From positions 17,116,409 through 17,180,408 of the forward strand of contig NC_088864.1 of NCBI RefSeq assembly GCF_032884065.1: a stretch of 64,000 nt of DNA. The letters are read 5' to 3'. The notes under the pieces were generated by a model, which did no database searches, was not told the DNA's origin, and worked only from the letters and a program-made list of their open reading frames with translations. Shown here one piece after another: positions 10,799 to 22,109 of the stretch (position 1 is the stretch's first letter; every line of letters starts with the position of its first letter). This stretch comes from Artemia franciscana (taxonomy: Eukaryota > Arthropoda > Branchiopoda > Anostraca > Artemiidae). A program made the position numbers and the translations under genes.

Positions 10799-11587
10799 CG
10801 TAATAAAGTACAAGTTTTGTAGGAATTGTTTGTCATATTCCAGGTCACTCCATTCGATTTCTTGCCTCATGAAATGTTTATAACATGTTTTGGTGAAAGC
10901 TGGAAAACATGGGCAGTCATGTATCACAGACAGGGCAATTATTCTTCCCAAAAAACGGAACCATTGCAAGTTGTCAGTCTTGGCCTTGCAGTTTTTGTTG
11001 ATATAAAGCTCACTTTCAAGTTGGTCTGCAAACTCGAATAACCCAAAACTAGGATCTGTGATTCTATTGCAAAGTTCAACAAGCCACTCCCTGGTTAAAC
11101 CGCAAAGATCTTCCCCCACATCTCTACGCAAACGCACAGCAAGGCGTTTCGCAAACCCACCATTATGTCTTTCGAACATTAACACTTTAAACAAACTGTG
11201 TTCTATATATTTATGACTGATACAAATATCTAAAGGTTTTCTCAAAGCCATGTATTCGTGCAGCCTCCTGTTATTTGGGCTATTACCAAGTATCCCCAAG
11301 CTCTGATCCAACATTGCCAGAAGATCAAAACGTTCCTTATGGATGAAGATATGTTTCAGCAGTCCTCTTGACACCAGAAGATCTTCTTCGAACCATCCAG
11401 TGAACCAGTGATTTGGAGTAAAATTGAGTTCATATATATAAAATTTTCTTACTAATTGAGATAGATCTGAGATTTGGGCTCGTATTTCTAATATAGGATC
11501 ATTCTCAGGCAAGTGAATGGTGCCCAACACCCTTCCAAGGCAAACAAGACGCCCAACCGTAAAATTTTGCCAGATCTTCATCTCCAT
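10757..11587 (-). pseudogene. HECT E3 ligase N-lobe fragment, no catalytic C-lobe
   Basis: This is an intronless frame of 276 residues. Residues about 120-263 resemble the HECT N-lobe: GGFAKRLAVRLRRDVGEDL, then GLTREWLVELCNRITDPSFG, and WFRFLGRIIALSVIH, which match the usual R...G.D.GG..REW...L...., LFEY and RF.GR..A..... blocks. Residues 1-119 look helical and match nothing I recognise; no WW, C2 or ankyrin repeats are seen. In known HECT ligases the C-lobe carries the active-site Cys and follows at once. Here the frame instead turns into about 13 low-complexity residues (ending THP) read from the flanking dispersed repeat, then stops, and no C-lobe is found downstream. No GT donor is evident after the last homologous residues. 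It is probably a truncated duplicate or pseudogene, though an unseen intron cannot be excluded. Confidence 0.6.
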
Positions 11588-12235
11588 TTTTTTTTCTATA
11601 GTTACATCAAAAATTGTTCTAAGTGTAGTCGCTACAAATTTAGGATTTCACTAATTTAGTTTCACAAAATTAGTGAACTAAATTAGTTCACAAATTTCGT
11701 TTCACTAAATTTAATTCTGAGGAAAGAGTAACTGACAACTCATCCATCACTGTAGCTCCTCCCAGATAAAAACTGATTTCGAACTCTTCATCACCTCGAG
11801 TCTCTTGTAACATAAGAGCAACACAGACCCGGGTCAAATACATCTCTAAACGAAATGCCAAAATGGCAGTCTTTTAATCTATTCAACATATTTTTTCGTG
11901 AGCAAGATCGTAGTGATATTGGACTGAATGTGGAATACTTATTAAAGGAATTATTTTGACATTTTTATTTTCAAAAACATTACGTTCATGAACAACATTG
12001 CGTTTCGTTCATAAACGCGAGTCTTGTGACACTTAAGTAACAATTCTTGTTTCCTAGAGAAACAATTTGTATCGATCCTTTCAGTAGTACAGCGTTGAAG
12101 ATAATTTTTTCTACTGAATTTTGGTTTAGTTTTAGCCATCAATAACTGGTAATAAAGCCACCAACATAAGCTGTAAAGAATAAAAAAAAAAAAATCTCCA
12201 GGTCCGCAGGACTATAATTTAAAACAAGTAAATTT
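11588..12235. other. Gene-free stretch with short inverted repeats
   Basis: At about 11645-11715 there are overlapping palindromes built from CACTAATTT / AAATTAGTG and GAACTAAATTAGTTC. No coding signal or RNA gene is evident in the rest. Confidence 0.4.
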
Positions 12236-12318
12236 CTGATAGAAGTAGTTTTGAAGAGTGATAGAAGAGTTTGATACTGATAGTGAAGAGTTTGATTACT
12301 GATAGAAGAGTTTTGCTG
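12236..12318 (+). repeat. ~20-bp minisatellite (TGATAGAAGAGTTT)
   Basis: About four imperfect copies of a unit like CTGATAGAAGAGTTTGATA lie in tandem. They make up the full signal here. Confidence 0.6.
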
Positions 12319-12449
12319 CATAGTCTATGGACTATACATCTGCAACACGTGTTCAAACTAGCGTATTACTCTGTAAAACTAGCACTTTTAAGAGTTTAAA
12401 AATACAACAGAGTGCCAATCACGTGACTTTCTATGCACAAACACGTTTT

Positions 12450-13760
12450 TCAAACAGTTCCTGGGTAACGACAGGATTGGCTCGGTCAAATTATAATCGA
12501 GACTCTAAAAACCGAAATTTTAATGGGAATAGAAATTTTAAGATTTCAATGACATAAAATGAATTCGCTTATTATGCTGATTTCAAATATATCATTAGTT
12601 CGATATTACCCATCAAAAGCTACGAACCTGAGAAAATCTACCTGATTGAAAAAAGATGTAAACAACCCCAAAAGGTCAAAGAATCTTAGTTGAAAGAAGC
12701 ATAGTTGAAAGGTCAATTTACTATGCCTCTGGGGATGGCATGCATCTCCACAGCCCTTGGGGAAACGGCTGTAAGTTATGAAATTTTCCCATTTTTTACG
12801 TGTAGTACATGCTATTGGGTAGTATACACATATTTTTTTAGGAGGATTTTCCGCAGGGAGAATTTTTCGTGGGGAGGGAAGTTTCCGAGGGTTAACATAC
12901 TGGGGAAATTTTACACGGGGGAATTTGCAAGAATTCCTTTACGGAAATCTTTTTATTTGTCTTACTTTCTCTTTGGCGATTCAATTTCGCACGTGGAGAT
13001 GTTCTGGGGGAATTGTACGGGGAAAATTCTCAGCGAAGTCGGAACTGTCTTGGAGATTTTTCTGTGGGGAGGATTTCCGCAGAAGAAGTTCTCCAAGGGG
13101 GAATTTTCCGCGGGAGAAACTTTCCCTGGGCGGATCTATGGGGATAATTTTCACGGAGGGGATTTCCGGCATGATTTGATAAACGATCAGAAATTTTGTA
13201 AATTTCTCATTTAAAATTTTTGTTTTTAAATGAAATTAGGCCAAAGAGAATTTTCCAGGCGATATTATCTGCAGAAAATTTTTCTGCGGAAATTTTCGGC
13301 GCCGATGAACGTCCCGGGGTATTTTCTGGAAGAATATTGCGCTGGAAGAGCTTAACACGGAGGAATTTGTATAGAGGCGGCGGGTTTCCCAGCACCTTTT
13401 GAATAACAATCAGGAATTAAATAGAAATAATAAGTTTTTTCAACTGAAAGCAAGTAGCAACATTAAAACTCAAAACAAACAGAAATTATTCTCTATATGA
13501 GGGAGTGCTGCCCCCTCCTTAATGACTCGCTCTTTACTCTAAAGCTTTACTTTTTGTCCCGATTCTTTAAGAATAACTCCTGAACCACAAGGGCCGTTTT
13601 AACTAGAATAAGTAGCTCTTTTAAAGTGTCAAAAAACTTTAGCGTGAAGAGCAAGAAATTGAAGAGGGGGGAGGAGCCCCACTCGTATGCGAAGTAATTT
13701 CTGATCATTTTAATCTTCAATCTCGCTTCCTGCTTTCAGTTGAAAAACGCGTTTTTCGTT
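12450..13760 (+). repeat. Composite fold-back repeat, copy 3 (near full length)
   Basis: It starts with a decayed terminal hairpin (AAACAGTTCCTGGGTAACGACAGG). The shared 5' blocks follow (GGCTCGGTC..., TATGCTGATTTCAAATATAT). A ~550-bp tract (12840-13395) is dominated by GGGG...AATTTTCC words, then comes CAATCAGGAATTAAATAG. The 3' half is palindromic: TTTTTTCAACTGAAAGCAAG near 13435 is answered by CTTCCTGCTTTCAGTTGAAAA near 13725. Long open frames across the G-rich tract exist on both strands but are chance frames in a repeat. This is the best copy in the window for defining the element, about 1.3 kb. Confidence 0.75.
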
Positions 13761-14149
13761 GAGTTCTCAAAAGGTCACGAGGTTTCAAGGGGATTATTAG
13801 GGAAAGCTTGTGTTTGTCGCTAAAAATGGGAATAGTAATGTTAAAATGGTGAAATACCGTTGTGTTACAGGGTGTAAAAATCTGAAGGAGAATCTAATCC
13901 CTCATTTTACTGGTTTAATATTTTTGGAGTCTCTGATGGCGTATAACAATATTAAACTTATACATTTGCATAGGTCCAATCCAGTGGACATTGTCTGTCA
14001 CGCGTTAACCCAAAATCAATCAGATCTTTTATCCCTTAGTTCTATGACTATCTACCTTAGTTCTGCCCTAGGAATGATGTATGCACGGATGGATGATGAC
14101 TTATCTATCAACAAGTGATGACTTATCTATCAACAAGTGAAATGACATC

Positions 14150-15060
14150 ATTCTTATATATAATCCTAAAAAGGGCTTATGTCAGATTTGCCTTTCACTC
14201 GGACTATCTGTCTTGGCTTTTTATACAATTCTAACATGGTGACAAAATATATAAACTTATTTGGACCACAACTTATTTGGCTGAGATCGAGCTTCTTCCA
14301 AACAAGACGAAACAATTGAACTGCGACGCAGAGAAAGCTGCTTTCTAAACTGGCGTTTAGATAAATATACAGTTTTCGCAGCCACCCATCACGTGGCTTA
14401 TCCATTTCAATCCAAACCGAAAGCCAAAACTTAGCAGAAAAGCATTTCGCAAATTATAATTAGTTGACCAGCCAGGCTCTTCAGTTCCAACTTTTACTCG
14501 CCTAATAGGTACTGCTGATTTTTCTGCGAGACCTAGGGCATGATTAAGTTCACTACAATAAATGTTAAGCCTAACTTGAGAGTCACACATATTCTTTCTT
14601 AAACTCTACATCAACAAACCAAACGGCATACAAATTTTCACTAGGACATCGCTGCACGCATCCTGGAAAAGATCTAGAGACGCCCTATCCCAATCATTAG
14701 CATAAAATACAGATTGCTTTTTCGGAAAGCCGGTTAGAAGAAGGGCAACAATCAACGATCAGAGTAATAAAAGACAAAGGAAAGTGATCTGACGTAAAAT
14801 TGGAATCACTAACAACAGCTTCCGCAAGTTACGGATGACGTATGACAAATATAGTCTAAGTTAGATGTACTACCCAAATTATGGACGTAAGTAAAACTCC
14901 CATTCTTCGGTTCAACTACATAATCATCATTTAACAGGCCGAAAATAATACTTGGGCGATCATAATCGCCAGAAGAATTAAGTGGGTCGGTTAGATCACA
15001 ATTGAAGTCACCAGTCGCGATACAGCATAAACCGTGCTCTTTTATTTTTCGCAAGCATTT
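14150..15060 (-). pseudogene. Broken LINE fragment: endonuclease end plus linker
   Basis: Read on the minus strand, 15054 to about 14790 encodes the C-terminal part of an apurinic-like endonuclease: GDFNCDL, later SNLDYICH and, after a break, SDHFPLSF. These match the GDFN, LDYI and SDH signatures of LINE endonucleases. Downstream pieces in shifting frames (about 14590-14166) read YCSELNHALGLAEKSAVPIR and MDKPRDGW, a linker between endonuclease and reverse transcriptase. Several frameshifts and stops show it is dead. The reverse transcriptase is missing. Confidence 0.7.
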
Positions 15061-15239
15061 AAATAAATAATAATAAATGATAATAATATCGTTTATTTCG
15101 ATAAACGAGTGGCACTAATGGCAAAAAGTCTTTCAATTTAAATAAAAATAAAGTTCTTTCATTTAAATGTTTTTAAAAATAAGGGTTAATAAATGTTTAG
15201 CACAACAAAATAAAGTTGCTCTTGCGTAAGACGACCCCG

Positions 15240-16375
15240 GACAATTCCATCCTCGCATAATATCCCCCCTGAAAATTTCTTGCGGGTGGCTCCTCCTAAA
15301 AAATTCTCCTTAGTTTACTTTAATTTGAAAAAACTTGTTTTTTACTTAATTTCTAATCATTCTTTAAATCATACTAGAAATCTCCCCTCCAGAGAATTTT
15401 CCCGGAAATACCCCCACCCCCAAATGGAAATTTTCTCCTGCGTAAAATTTCCCATGGAAAAATTCTCCTATGAAGGATTTATACAGCGGACCCCCTCCCC
15501 GTGGAACAAATCCCCAGAAAATTCCAACCAGCTGAAAATTCCCTCGGAGCATCTCCAGATGTAAATATGAGTCGCAAAAGAGAAAGTAAGATCAATAAAA
15601 ATAATTTCGTAGGGCTATAGGAATTCTGCCAAATTCCCTCTGGAAAGAAAGTTCACTCCCAGAAGCTTCTCTCCCCACGGAGAATCCAATCCGTGGAAAA
15701 AAAAATCGCTATTCCTACGGCCCCCTCCCAAATACAAAATGTCTGTATGCTTCCCAATAAAAAATATTATATGTAAACAATTTTTTACATATAAATGTAA
15801 AATGAGGATAACGGGGCTCACGTTATCCTCAATGGCAGTTATTGGATCTTTCAACTATGCTGAAAAACATGGTTATCTCAATGTTCAGATTGGACGAATT
15901 TGGAGGGGGAAAGTTGCGTGAGAGGGCAGAATGAGCCCTCTTCCGATCTTCTAGGACGATTGGTTGGATACGATCACCCCTGGGAAAAAGTCAAACAAAA
16001 AACAACAACAAATAAACACACATCCGTGATCTTTCTTCTGGAAAAAAAATACAAAATTCCACATTTTTGTAAATGGGAGACATACATCTCTACTGAAGGG
16101 TTCTCTGATACGCCGAATATGATGATGTGATTTTAATTAAGGTATCTTGACTTTTTTGGGGCGTTTACCCCTTTTTCAAAAATTGGGAAAATGTTCTCAG
16201 GCTCCTAGCTTTTGTTGGGTAAAGTTCAACTTAATGAATTTTATATATCTGGAATCAGCACAAATAGGCAATCCTTTTGATGTATCTACTGTTATCAAAA
16301 TTTCGTTTTTATCGAGTTTCAATTAATATTGGGCCGAGTCACTCCTTACTTACGGTTCGTTGCCGCGAACTGTTT
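15240..16375 (-). repeat. Composite fold-back repeat, copy 4 (minus orientation)
   Basis: The terminal hairpin appears in antisense at about 16345-16370 (GTTCGTTGCCGCGAAC core) next to GAGTCACTCCTTAC. The AT-rich 5' blocks follow in reverse order: ATATATCTGGAATCAGCAC near 16245 and CTCCTAGCTTTTGTTGGGTAA near 16200. After that come the GAGAGGGC...GAGCCCTC region near 15915-15940 and a GGAATTTTC-type tract (15240-15720). The palindromic 3' half is not recognisable, so the copy is 3'-truncated. Confidence 0.6.
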
Positions 16376-16900
16376 TATACCATTTGACCTTGTATCTGCT
16401 CCTCTTTAGCTTACTGTGGAATTTTACCTTTCCTTGAAAAATTCTTTCTATTGGTCAATAAAGGGAACATTTGTGAAGTTTTTGACGGTTTTTTTGCTTA
16501 AGAATTAGGATTTCGGCTTACTATTTATACTTCGGACCCAGTTTTGCCAAAAAAATTAATACTATTTCCACTATATAATTTTTCGTGGAAGGGAAGGAGG
16601 TATATTATTCAAATAAATGGATTGAAAATATACTTATTTTTTTACCTTCTATAGGGCTGAAGCCATCCAGAAGCCCATCCTAATAAAACTTCGAATATAG
16701 ACTTACAGTCATCGTTCATTTTCTAATGATTCTTACTATAAAATATTTTGTTTTAACTGCTAGGTTAACAAGATAACTGTATTTTTAGCTCATATATTAA
16801 AAAGGCTCCTAATATATTCTTTGGAAAAGAAAAACAGAAATAAGCCGCCAAGAATGATGCAACCAGATTAATAATCAATTTAAAGACATTTTTCTTCCAA
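16376..16900. other. Gene-free AT-rich stretch
   Basis: No open frame with recognisable content, RNA gene or clear repeat is seen between the dispersed repeat and the 116-bp tandem array. Confidence 0.4.
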
Positions 16901-17640
16901 AAATTTAGCGCCCTTAAAAAGCCCTTTTTGGTTTTTAACTTCCCCTAAAAGTCTCAACTTAATATCCTTGACCGTTCCTGAGATATTGAAGTAATGCCCT
17001 TTTGACAAGTTAGATGTACAATATCTTTTATTTTAGGTTAATATCCCCCTCAACATGCCCTGATAATTTCAGCTTAATACCATTAGCCGCCCCTGAGATA
17101 TTGCACATACACTCTATTGACAAGCTTGATGCAGATTGTGTGTTTTAATTTAGTTTAATACCCCCCTCAACAATCATTCAAAGTTTCAACTTGATATCCT
17201 TAGTTGTTCTTAAGATATTATTGATACATCCTTTTGTAAACATGAATACACACAGTGTATTTTCATTTAGATAAACATCCCCATCAACATTCCCTAAAAG
17301 CTTCAGAATAATGCTCTTAGCCGTTCTGTATATGTTGCAGATGCACCTTTTGGCAACCTGGGTGCATTTTGATTAACAGTAGTTCTACATCTCTACAGCA
17401 ATCTATGAAAGTCACAACTTGATAGTCCTAGATTTTTTTGAGATATCGTAGACACGCCCTTTTGACAACCTGGATGCATATAGTGTCTTGGTTTAATTCA
17501 ACATCCTCCTCATCAGTTGATGTGAGATTTTCAGCCTATTACCCTTAGTCATTCCTGACATATTACAGATACGCCCTTTTGCAACCTGGATACAAATAGT
17601 GTCTCTTGATTTAATTTTGCATCCAACTCAACATGCCTAC
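16900..17640 (+). repeat. ~116-bp diverged tandem array, about six units
   Basis: The word GAGATATT and its variants occur near 16979, 17094, 17210, 17324, 17440 and 17558, spaced 114-118 bases. Each is preceded by a CTTAG(C/T)CGTTC-like block and followed by a (C)CCTTTTG(A)CAACCTGGATGCAT-like block and a TTTAATTTAACATCCCCCTCAACATGCC-like block. Units are well diverged, so the array is old. Confidence 0.75.
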
Positions 17641-17799
17641 GCTTTAGCAAGGTTGAGTGATAGGTTTGCTACCTGTTCCTTCAAAAAATATCTTGTAGCT
17701 GAAACGTCAATTCGACGCCCTGTGCACCAGTACGACTGCAGAGGATTTTTACCTTTATATCATTTTTATCAACATGCCTAGAAAGTTTTATTCTATTTC

Positions 17800-19850
17800 T
17801 CTCCATCTGTTCAATGTAGTGGATGGCAAATATTGAGTGTTTGATAAAGAATTGAGTTTTTTATGTCGTTGATATTTTCTTTTCTAAGTTACTTATTTTG
17901 TGTAACTGCTATTGTGTTTCCCAATATCACACCCTACTAAGTAACTTAGGTGTTTTATGGAATTTTGTTAAAAATTTCCCAAGGTCCTCTTAATACTTTA
18001 TTGAAATAAGTAAATACTATCTTTAGTTTACATGCGTGGAAAATTCTCAATGGGGGAGTTTTCCGAGGGGGTTTACCACGGGTGATGTTTTTTTTTTTTT
18101 GGGGGGGGGGTGAAGGATTTCTTTTTTTGAGATTCCAGCAAAGCAAATGGATAAGGTAGTTGTATATAGAAACCCCAATGGACTGCAGTGAAAAAAAGCG
18201 TTTTTTCACAACGCCTCAAGAATAAAAGGGTTTATTGATACAAATTTGCTGAAATTAACAAGATGCTCACTTCAAATAATTTGAAAAACTAGAAGTAAAT
18301 ACATTTGCAATTAAGAATTGGCTATATTTGTTGTACATAGTTTATTGTCGCACTCTACGTTCACTTGAAAGACTATTATCTTTTTTAAATATAATAGACT
18401 GAAATGTATTCGCATTACCTGGACAGTGGTATTATCATTCTTCAAATTAAAAGAGAGGTAGATAACCGCCATTAATTTCTGGAAATTTTCAAAAGTAGAG
18501 TCTCATCAAGCAACAGCATAAGAGCGGATTCCTTTTAAAAGACAGACTAGAAGAGACATTAAGGCACATTTCAACCATAATTTCTGACCCCATGTTTGCG
18601 ATACAAAACAATGATATTCCTCCCCAACTGGATATCTTCAATATATTCGACCTTTCCTCTTCCTTTCAGCTAAGCAAGAAAAATCCAAAAAATAAAAGAG
18701 TAAATCAAGAGAATGGAAAAAAAGAAAGAAAATGGTAATCTGACCTTTTCTAATTCATTTGAGAGGTCAATTGCAGTCGAACTAGTTTCAAACCAGGTTA
18801 TTAGTAATACCGGATGATGACATAGTAATTATTTTTCAGAAGCTTGTGAAAAATGAAATGAAAAGAAACGGAAGAAAAAGCAGAAACAAAATATAGCTTG
18901 TAACCATATTAATCATGGTCTCTGTAAGTTTCGTAAGTAATGCAAGTTTTTACATATTTGTCCTAATTTCATTTTAGGTGTTTGTAGGTCCGATAAGTGC
19001 AGTTTCGATCATGTTGACCTTTATCCTGTTTTAGCTTGTATTGACAAATCGTTTTATTTTGATCATATTTCACCAGTAGCAGAAGCAGGTTCAAAACTGA
19101 ATCTTTTTCAGGGCCAATCACTCCCAATTTTACGTCTTCCCACACCACCAGGAAACCTTTCCCCCATCCTTTGTGCTTTTTTCCCCGTGTTTACCCTACC
19201 AATGTAGGTCTCGTTTGAGCTTAAAGCTGCCAACCAGGTTAACGGTTTACAGGTTAACGGTAGGTCTCGTTAAAGCTGCCAACCAGGTTAACGGCATTGC
19301 CATTTCTGTCGATCCTTTTAACCTGAGGTAATCGGGTAATGAAACTAATTTTCAATCAACAGAAACTAAACAGGCTTTTTTCTCTTGTAAACAGTTATAA
19401 TTATTTTCTGCTAGAGGGAAAAAATACTTCCAGTGACAATTGTGGAACAATCAATGAATTCAGAACAATCAAAAGGCTATTGATACAATACCCCAGTTTC
19501 GGATGGAGAAACACCACCGGCCAGCGCATTCGTTCTTAAAGATCGGCACTGCAGCTCATTCGTTGCAGCCCATACAAATACAAATTACTATAGATAACTA
19601 TTTTCAAAGTTTCGTTTGCCTTAGTTAATGTAGGGATGTTTTTTTTCGAAACATTGTTATTCAAAAATTCATCTTAAACTTGAATATTTAGAATTGAGTG
19701 GGGTGACAGACCCCTCCCATGTCACGTTTAAGAGAGTACTTAATCAGTGTGATAACAATTATTATATTAAGAGGTAGAAGAAAACATCGAGAAAGTTGAA
19801 AGAACAGCGATAAATGGAAGCCTTTAGAAGGAAAAACAAGAATCCAAGTG
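17800..19850. other. Gene-free stretch with small repeat fragments
   Basis: A short GGAAAATTC/GGGGGAGTTTTCC fragment near 18025-18075 belongs to the G-rich part of the dispersed repeat. At 19206-19293 two copies of TAGGTCTCGTT plus AAAGCTGCCAACCAGGTTAA lie in tandem. Nothing else is recognisable. Confidence 0.4.
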
Positions 19851-19856
19851 GTTGTC

Positions 19857-19862
19857 TTTATT
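19857..19862 (-). terminator. Candidate poly(A) signal of the LDIY/RS gene
   Basis: TTTATT on the plus strand is AATAAA on the minus strand. It lies about 390 bases beyond the stop codon at 20253 and is the most plausible 3' end signal I see. Motif match only. Confidence 0.35.
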
Positions 19863-20252
19863 ACGCATCAAGTGGTTATAAACTCATATCATTCTTATTC
19901 ACATAATTGCTATGTTACATATGTACATCAAACTGTTGGAGACTACCTAAACTAGAGGGTACCGTAGGTCACATTCTACTGGACAAAATTGTATTAAAAA
20001 AGCCCTCTAATGCTCCATGTTAAATACATTTTCCTATTAATTCCTTTGAAATATTTAAATCTCCTTAATATATATTTTTGTTTCAGTCACGGTGTGCTAG
20101 GAGTACCCATGATAGGGGGTAAATCAGAATATACTGGAGATACTTACTCATAGCGAAATATAGCCTATTCAAACTTCTTTTAGTAGCCATTTTGAATACT
20201 TTAAATCTTGTATACTATATTCTAATTTCTCTGTCAGAAAATTTAGATTTAG

Positions 20253-22109
20253 TCACGGTGAAAGATACAACTCTGGCGAACTGGCCATAACAGAGGGTGA
20301 AGTAGGCTCTTCTTGAGAAAATTGTGGAGAAACGGACCTCTCAGACTCACATTCATTTAAAAATTCCTCTCCTAATTGCTTTGAACGCTTGAAATCGCAC
20401 GTCTCGTCATCGACAGAGGAATGATAACCCTCTTTCCACTCTCTTGGTCTTTTCCGTCTTTTCTCGTCATCGACAGAGGAGCGATGACTCTCTTTCCACT
20501 CCCTTGGTCTTTTCCGACTTTCCCTGTCCTGATATTCAGATTCGGATCGTTGGCTCTGCATATATGACCCATTTTTTCTATAATGTTGCCTTTCATCATG
20601 AGATTTCCCATGCCTAGAGTCTATTTTAGTTTCCAAACCCTCTCTGGGCACCCGCGACGGTAATTTCTCTTTAGGCTGTAATCGACTGTGTCTACTTGCA
20701 GGGGTAGTTGCAATGTCCCTGGGATCAACAGGTCTTTGTCTCGGCGGTGACCAATGATCGGAAGACCAGTCTAAACTATGTCTCTCATTTAAACGTGCAG
20801 ATTTAGAACTGGATTTATTGGAGTAGCGATAGTCAACCTCTTGAGATCTTTCAATATTAAATCGGTGTTTTTCACCATGGTGAGACCCTCCTCTATCTCT
20901 ACTCCGATTACCTTTATTTCTATGGTGCGATTCTACCTTGGAAAGACCTCTACCATCGTCATTATCAAAGCGTTCATTTCGTCTGTTTTCATAAAACCGA
21001 TCACGTGACCTACTTTTAGGACTGTAATATGGACTTCGACTTCTTCTTCGCTTTTTCAATAATGAATCTTCTTGTCTATCACTTCGAGTAGCTTTAGAGT
21101 CCCCGCCTTTACTTTTTTGATAAACGCGAGACATTTTTGATCCTAGCTCTGGATGCCCATTGCGTTGAGATTGGCTCTTAAATTCTTTTTTTTCTGGCCT
21201 TTTATTATGGTTTACACGTAGCTGATCAGTTCTTTCAAAGCTCTTCCTTCTGCTTTTTCCCAAAGAATTACTAGTAATAGGATTCAAAGAGTGGCAAGTA
21301 TCATTAACAATTTCACCTTCACTTTCAGAGGTATATTTATCTTTATCTTTCTGTAAGGAATAATCTAAATACAGTTGGCGCACATCACTATCTTCAAAGT
21401 CTGGCCCGGTTAGTCTAGAATCAACAATATCGCCAAAGGACCCGTCCAATTTTTCAGAGGCAATTGAACTTAGTGCTACTTGACTATCCTTCTCAGCAAC
21501 AACATTTGTAACACTTGTTGAAGATTCAGTCACATCAAACACCCGATTTTGGCCTGGAGACAAAGAACCTGAGATAAGAGCTTCTTCCGAAGCATGGCCT
21601 AAATCTGTTTCAACATTTTTTGTTTTTTTCGTTGATTTCTGATGGATTCCACTGTTTTTCGAACTGCTAACACCTTTGTCGATACGTTTTTTAGATACAT
21701 CTCTAGTCATATCCATTACCTGATTTTGATCTGGAGACAATTGGCTAGGAATCTGCTGGCTTAAGTCTGTTTGAATATTCACTTCTTTTTCTGGAGTTTT
21801 CTGATGGATCTTAGTGTATTTTGAATTACGAGGATCCTTCACTCCTTTAGATTTTTGCTTTAGACTACTTATAAACTTGTCAGCAGTTGAAGCAAATTCC
21901 AGTCTGACAAGTTGATCATAATTTGGAGGCTTCACAGAAGACGACTGTGATTCTTTGCTTTGATCAGTTTCCTTTGAAATAACTTTTTCTACTGCTGTTT
22001 GATCTAATCGGCTAGTTGATTTTGACTGATCTTGAATCTCTCTGATAGGGGAGATTTGTCTTGTAATGCAAGAGTATGCCACATTTGAAGAAACAATGGT
22101 GAAACTTGC
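20253..22109 (-). CDS. LDIY/coiled-coil/RS gene, last exon (RS/KR-rich tail)
   Basis: This exon has 618 codons plus stop. Its 5' edge is the acceptor TACTTGTATTTCAG|GCAAGT, which puts the first codon at phase 0 and matches the phase-0 donor of the exon at 25094. The reading frame also runs 13 codons into the intron and gives a false signal-peptide-like start. The protein is polar throughout. The first half carries two related ~40-residue modules (about residues 96-135 and 150-194 of the exon) sharing IHQK...TDL...LSP.QN.V.D.T. The middle is Ser/Arg/Lys-rich with KKRRRSRSPYYSPKSRSRD, a likely nuclear signal and RS motif. Near the end KRPREWKE..SSVDDE is duplicated by a 60-bp repeat. It ends in SPELYLSP. 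An RS-rich nuclear RNA-processing or transcription factor is likely. No RRM, zinc finger or SANT-like domain is seen. Confidence 0.75.
   Translation of the reverse strand, partial: ASFTIVSSNVAYSCITRQISPIREIQDQSKSTSRLDQTAVEKVISKETDQSKESQSSSVKPPNYDQLVRLEFASTADKFISSLKQKSKGVKDPRNSKYTKIHQKTPEKEVNIQTDLSQQIPSQLSPDQNQVMDMTRDVSKKRIDKGVSSSKNSGIHQKSTKKTKNVETDLGHASEEALISGSLSPGQNRVFDVTESSTSVTNVVAEKDSQVALSSIASEKLDGSFGDIVDSRLTGPDFEDSDVRQLYLDYSLQKDKDKYTSESEGEIVNDTCHSLNPITSNSLGKSRRKSFERTDQLRVNHNKRPEKKEFKSQSQRNGHPELGSKMSRVYQKSKGGDSKATRSDRQEDSLLKKRRRSRSPYYSPKSRSRDRFYENRRNERFDNDDGRGLSKVESHHRNKGNRSRDRGGSHHGEKHRFNIERSQEVDYRYSNKSSSKSARLNERHSLDWSSDHWSPPRQRPVDPRDIATTPASRHSRLQPKEKLPSRVPREGLETKIDSRHGKSHDERQHYRKNGSYMQSQRSESEYQDRESRKRPREWKESHRSSVDDEKRRKRPREWKEGYHSSVDDETCDFKRSKQLGEEFLNECESERSVSPQFSQEEPTSPSVMASSPELYLSP
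20402..20522 (-). repeat. 60-bp in-frame tandem duplication within the last exon
   Basis: CTCGTCATCGACAGAGGA occurs at about 20403 and 20463, followed by closely similar sequence. The period of 60 bases keeps the frame and gives two 20-residue units in the protein tail. Confidence 0.85.

Noticed and set aside
12705-13214. A 169-codon frame rich in Gly, Phe and Arg, with overlapping frames on both strands
   Set aside because: It lies entirely in the G-rich middle of the dispersed repeat, where all frames stay open because of composition, and the repeat is non-coding in its other copies.
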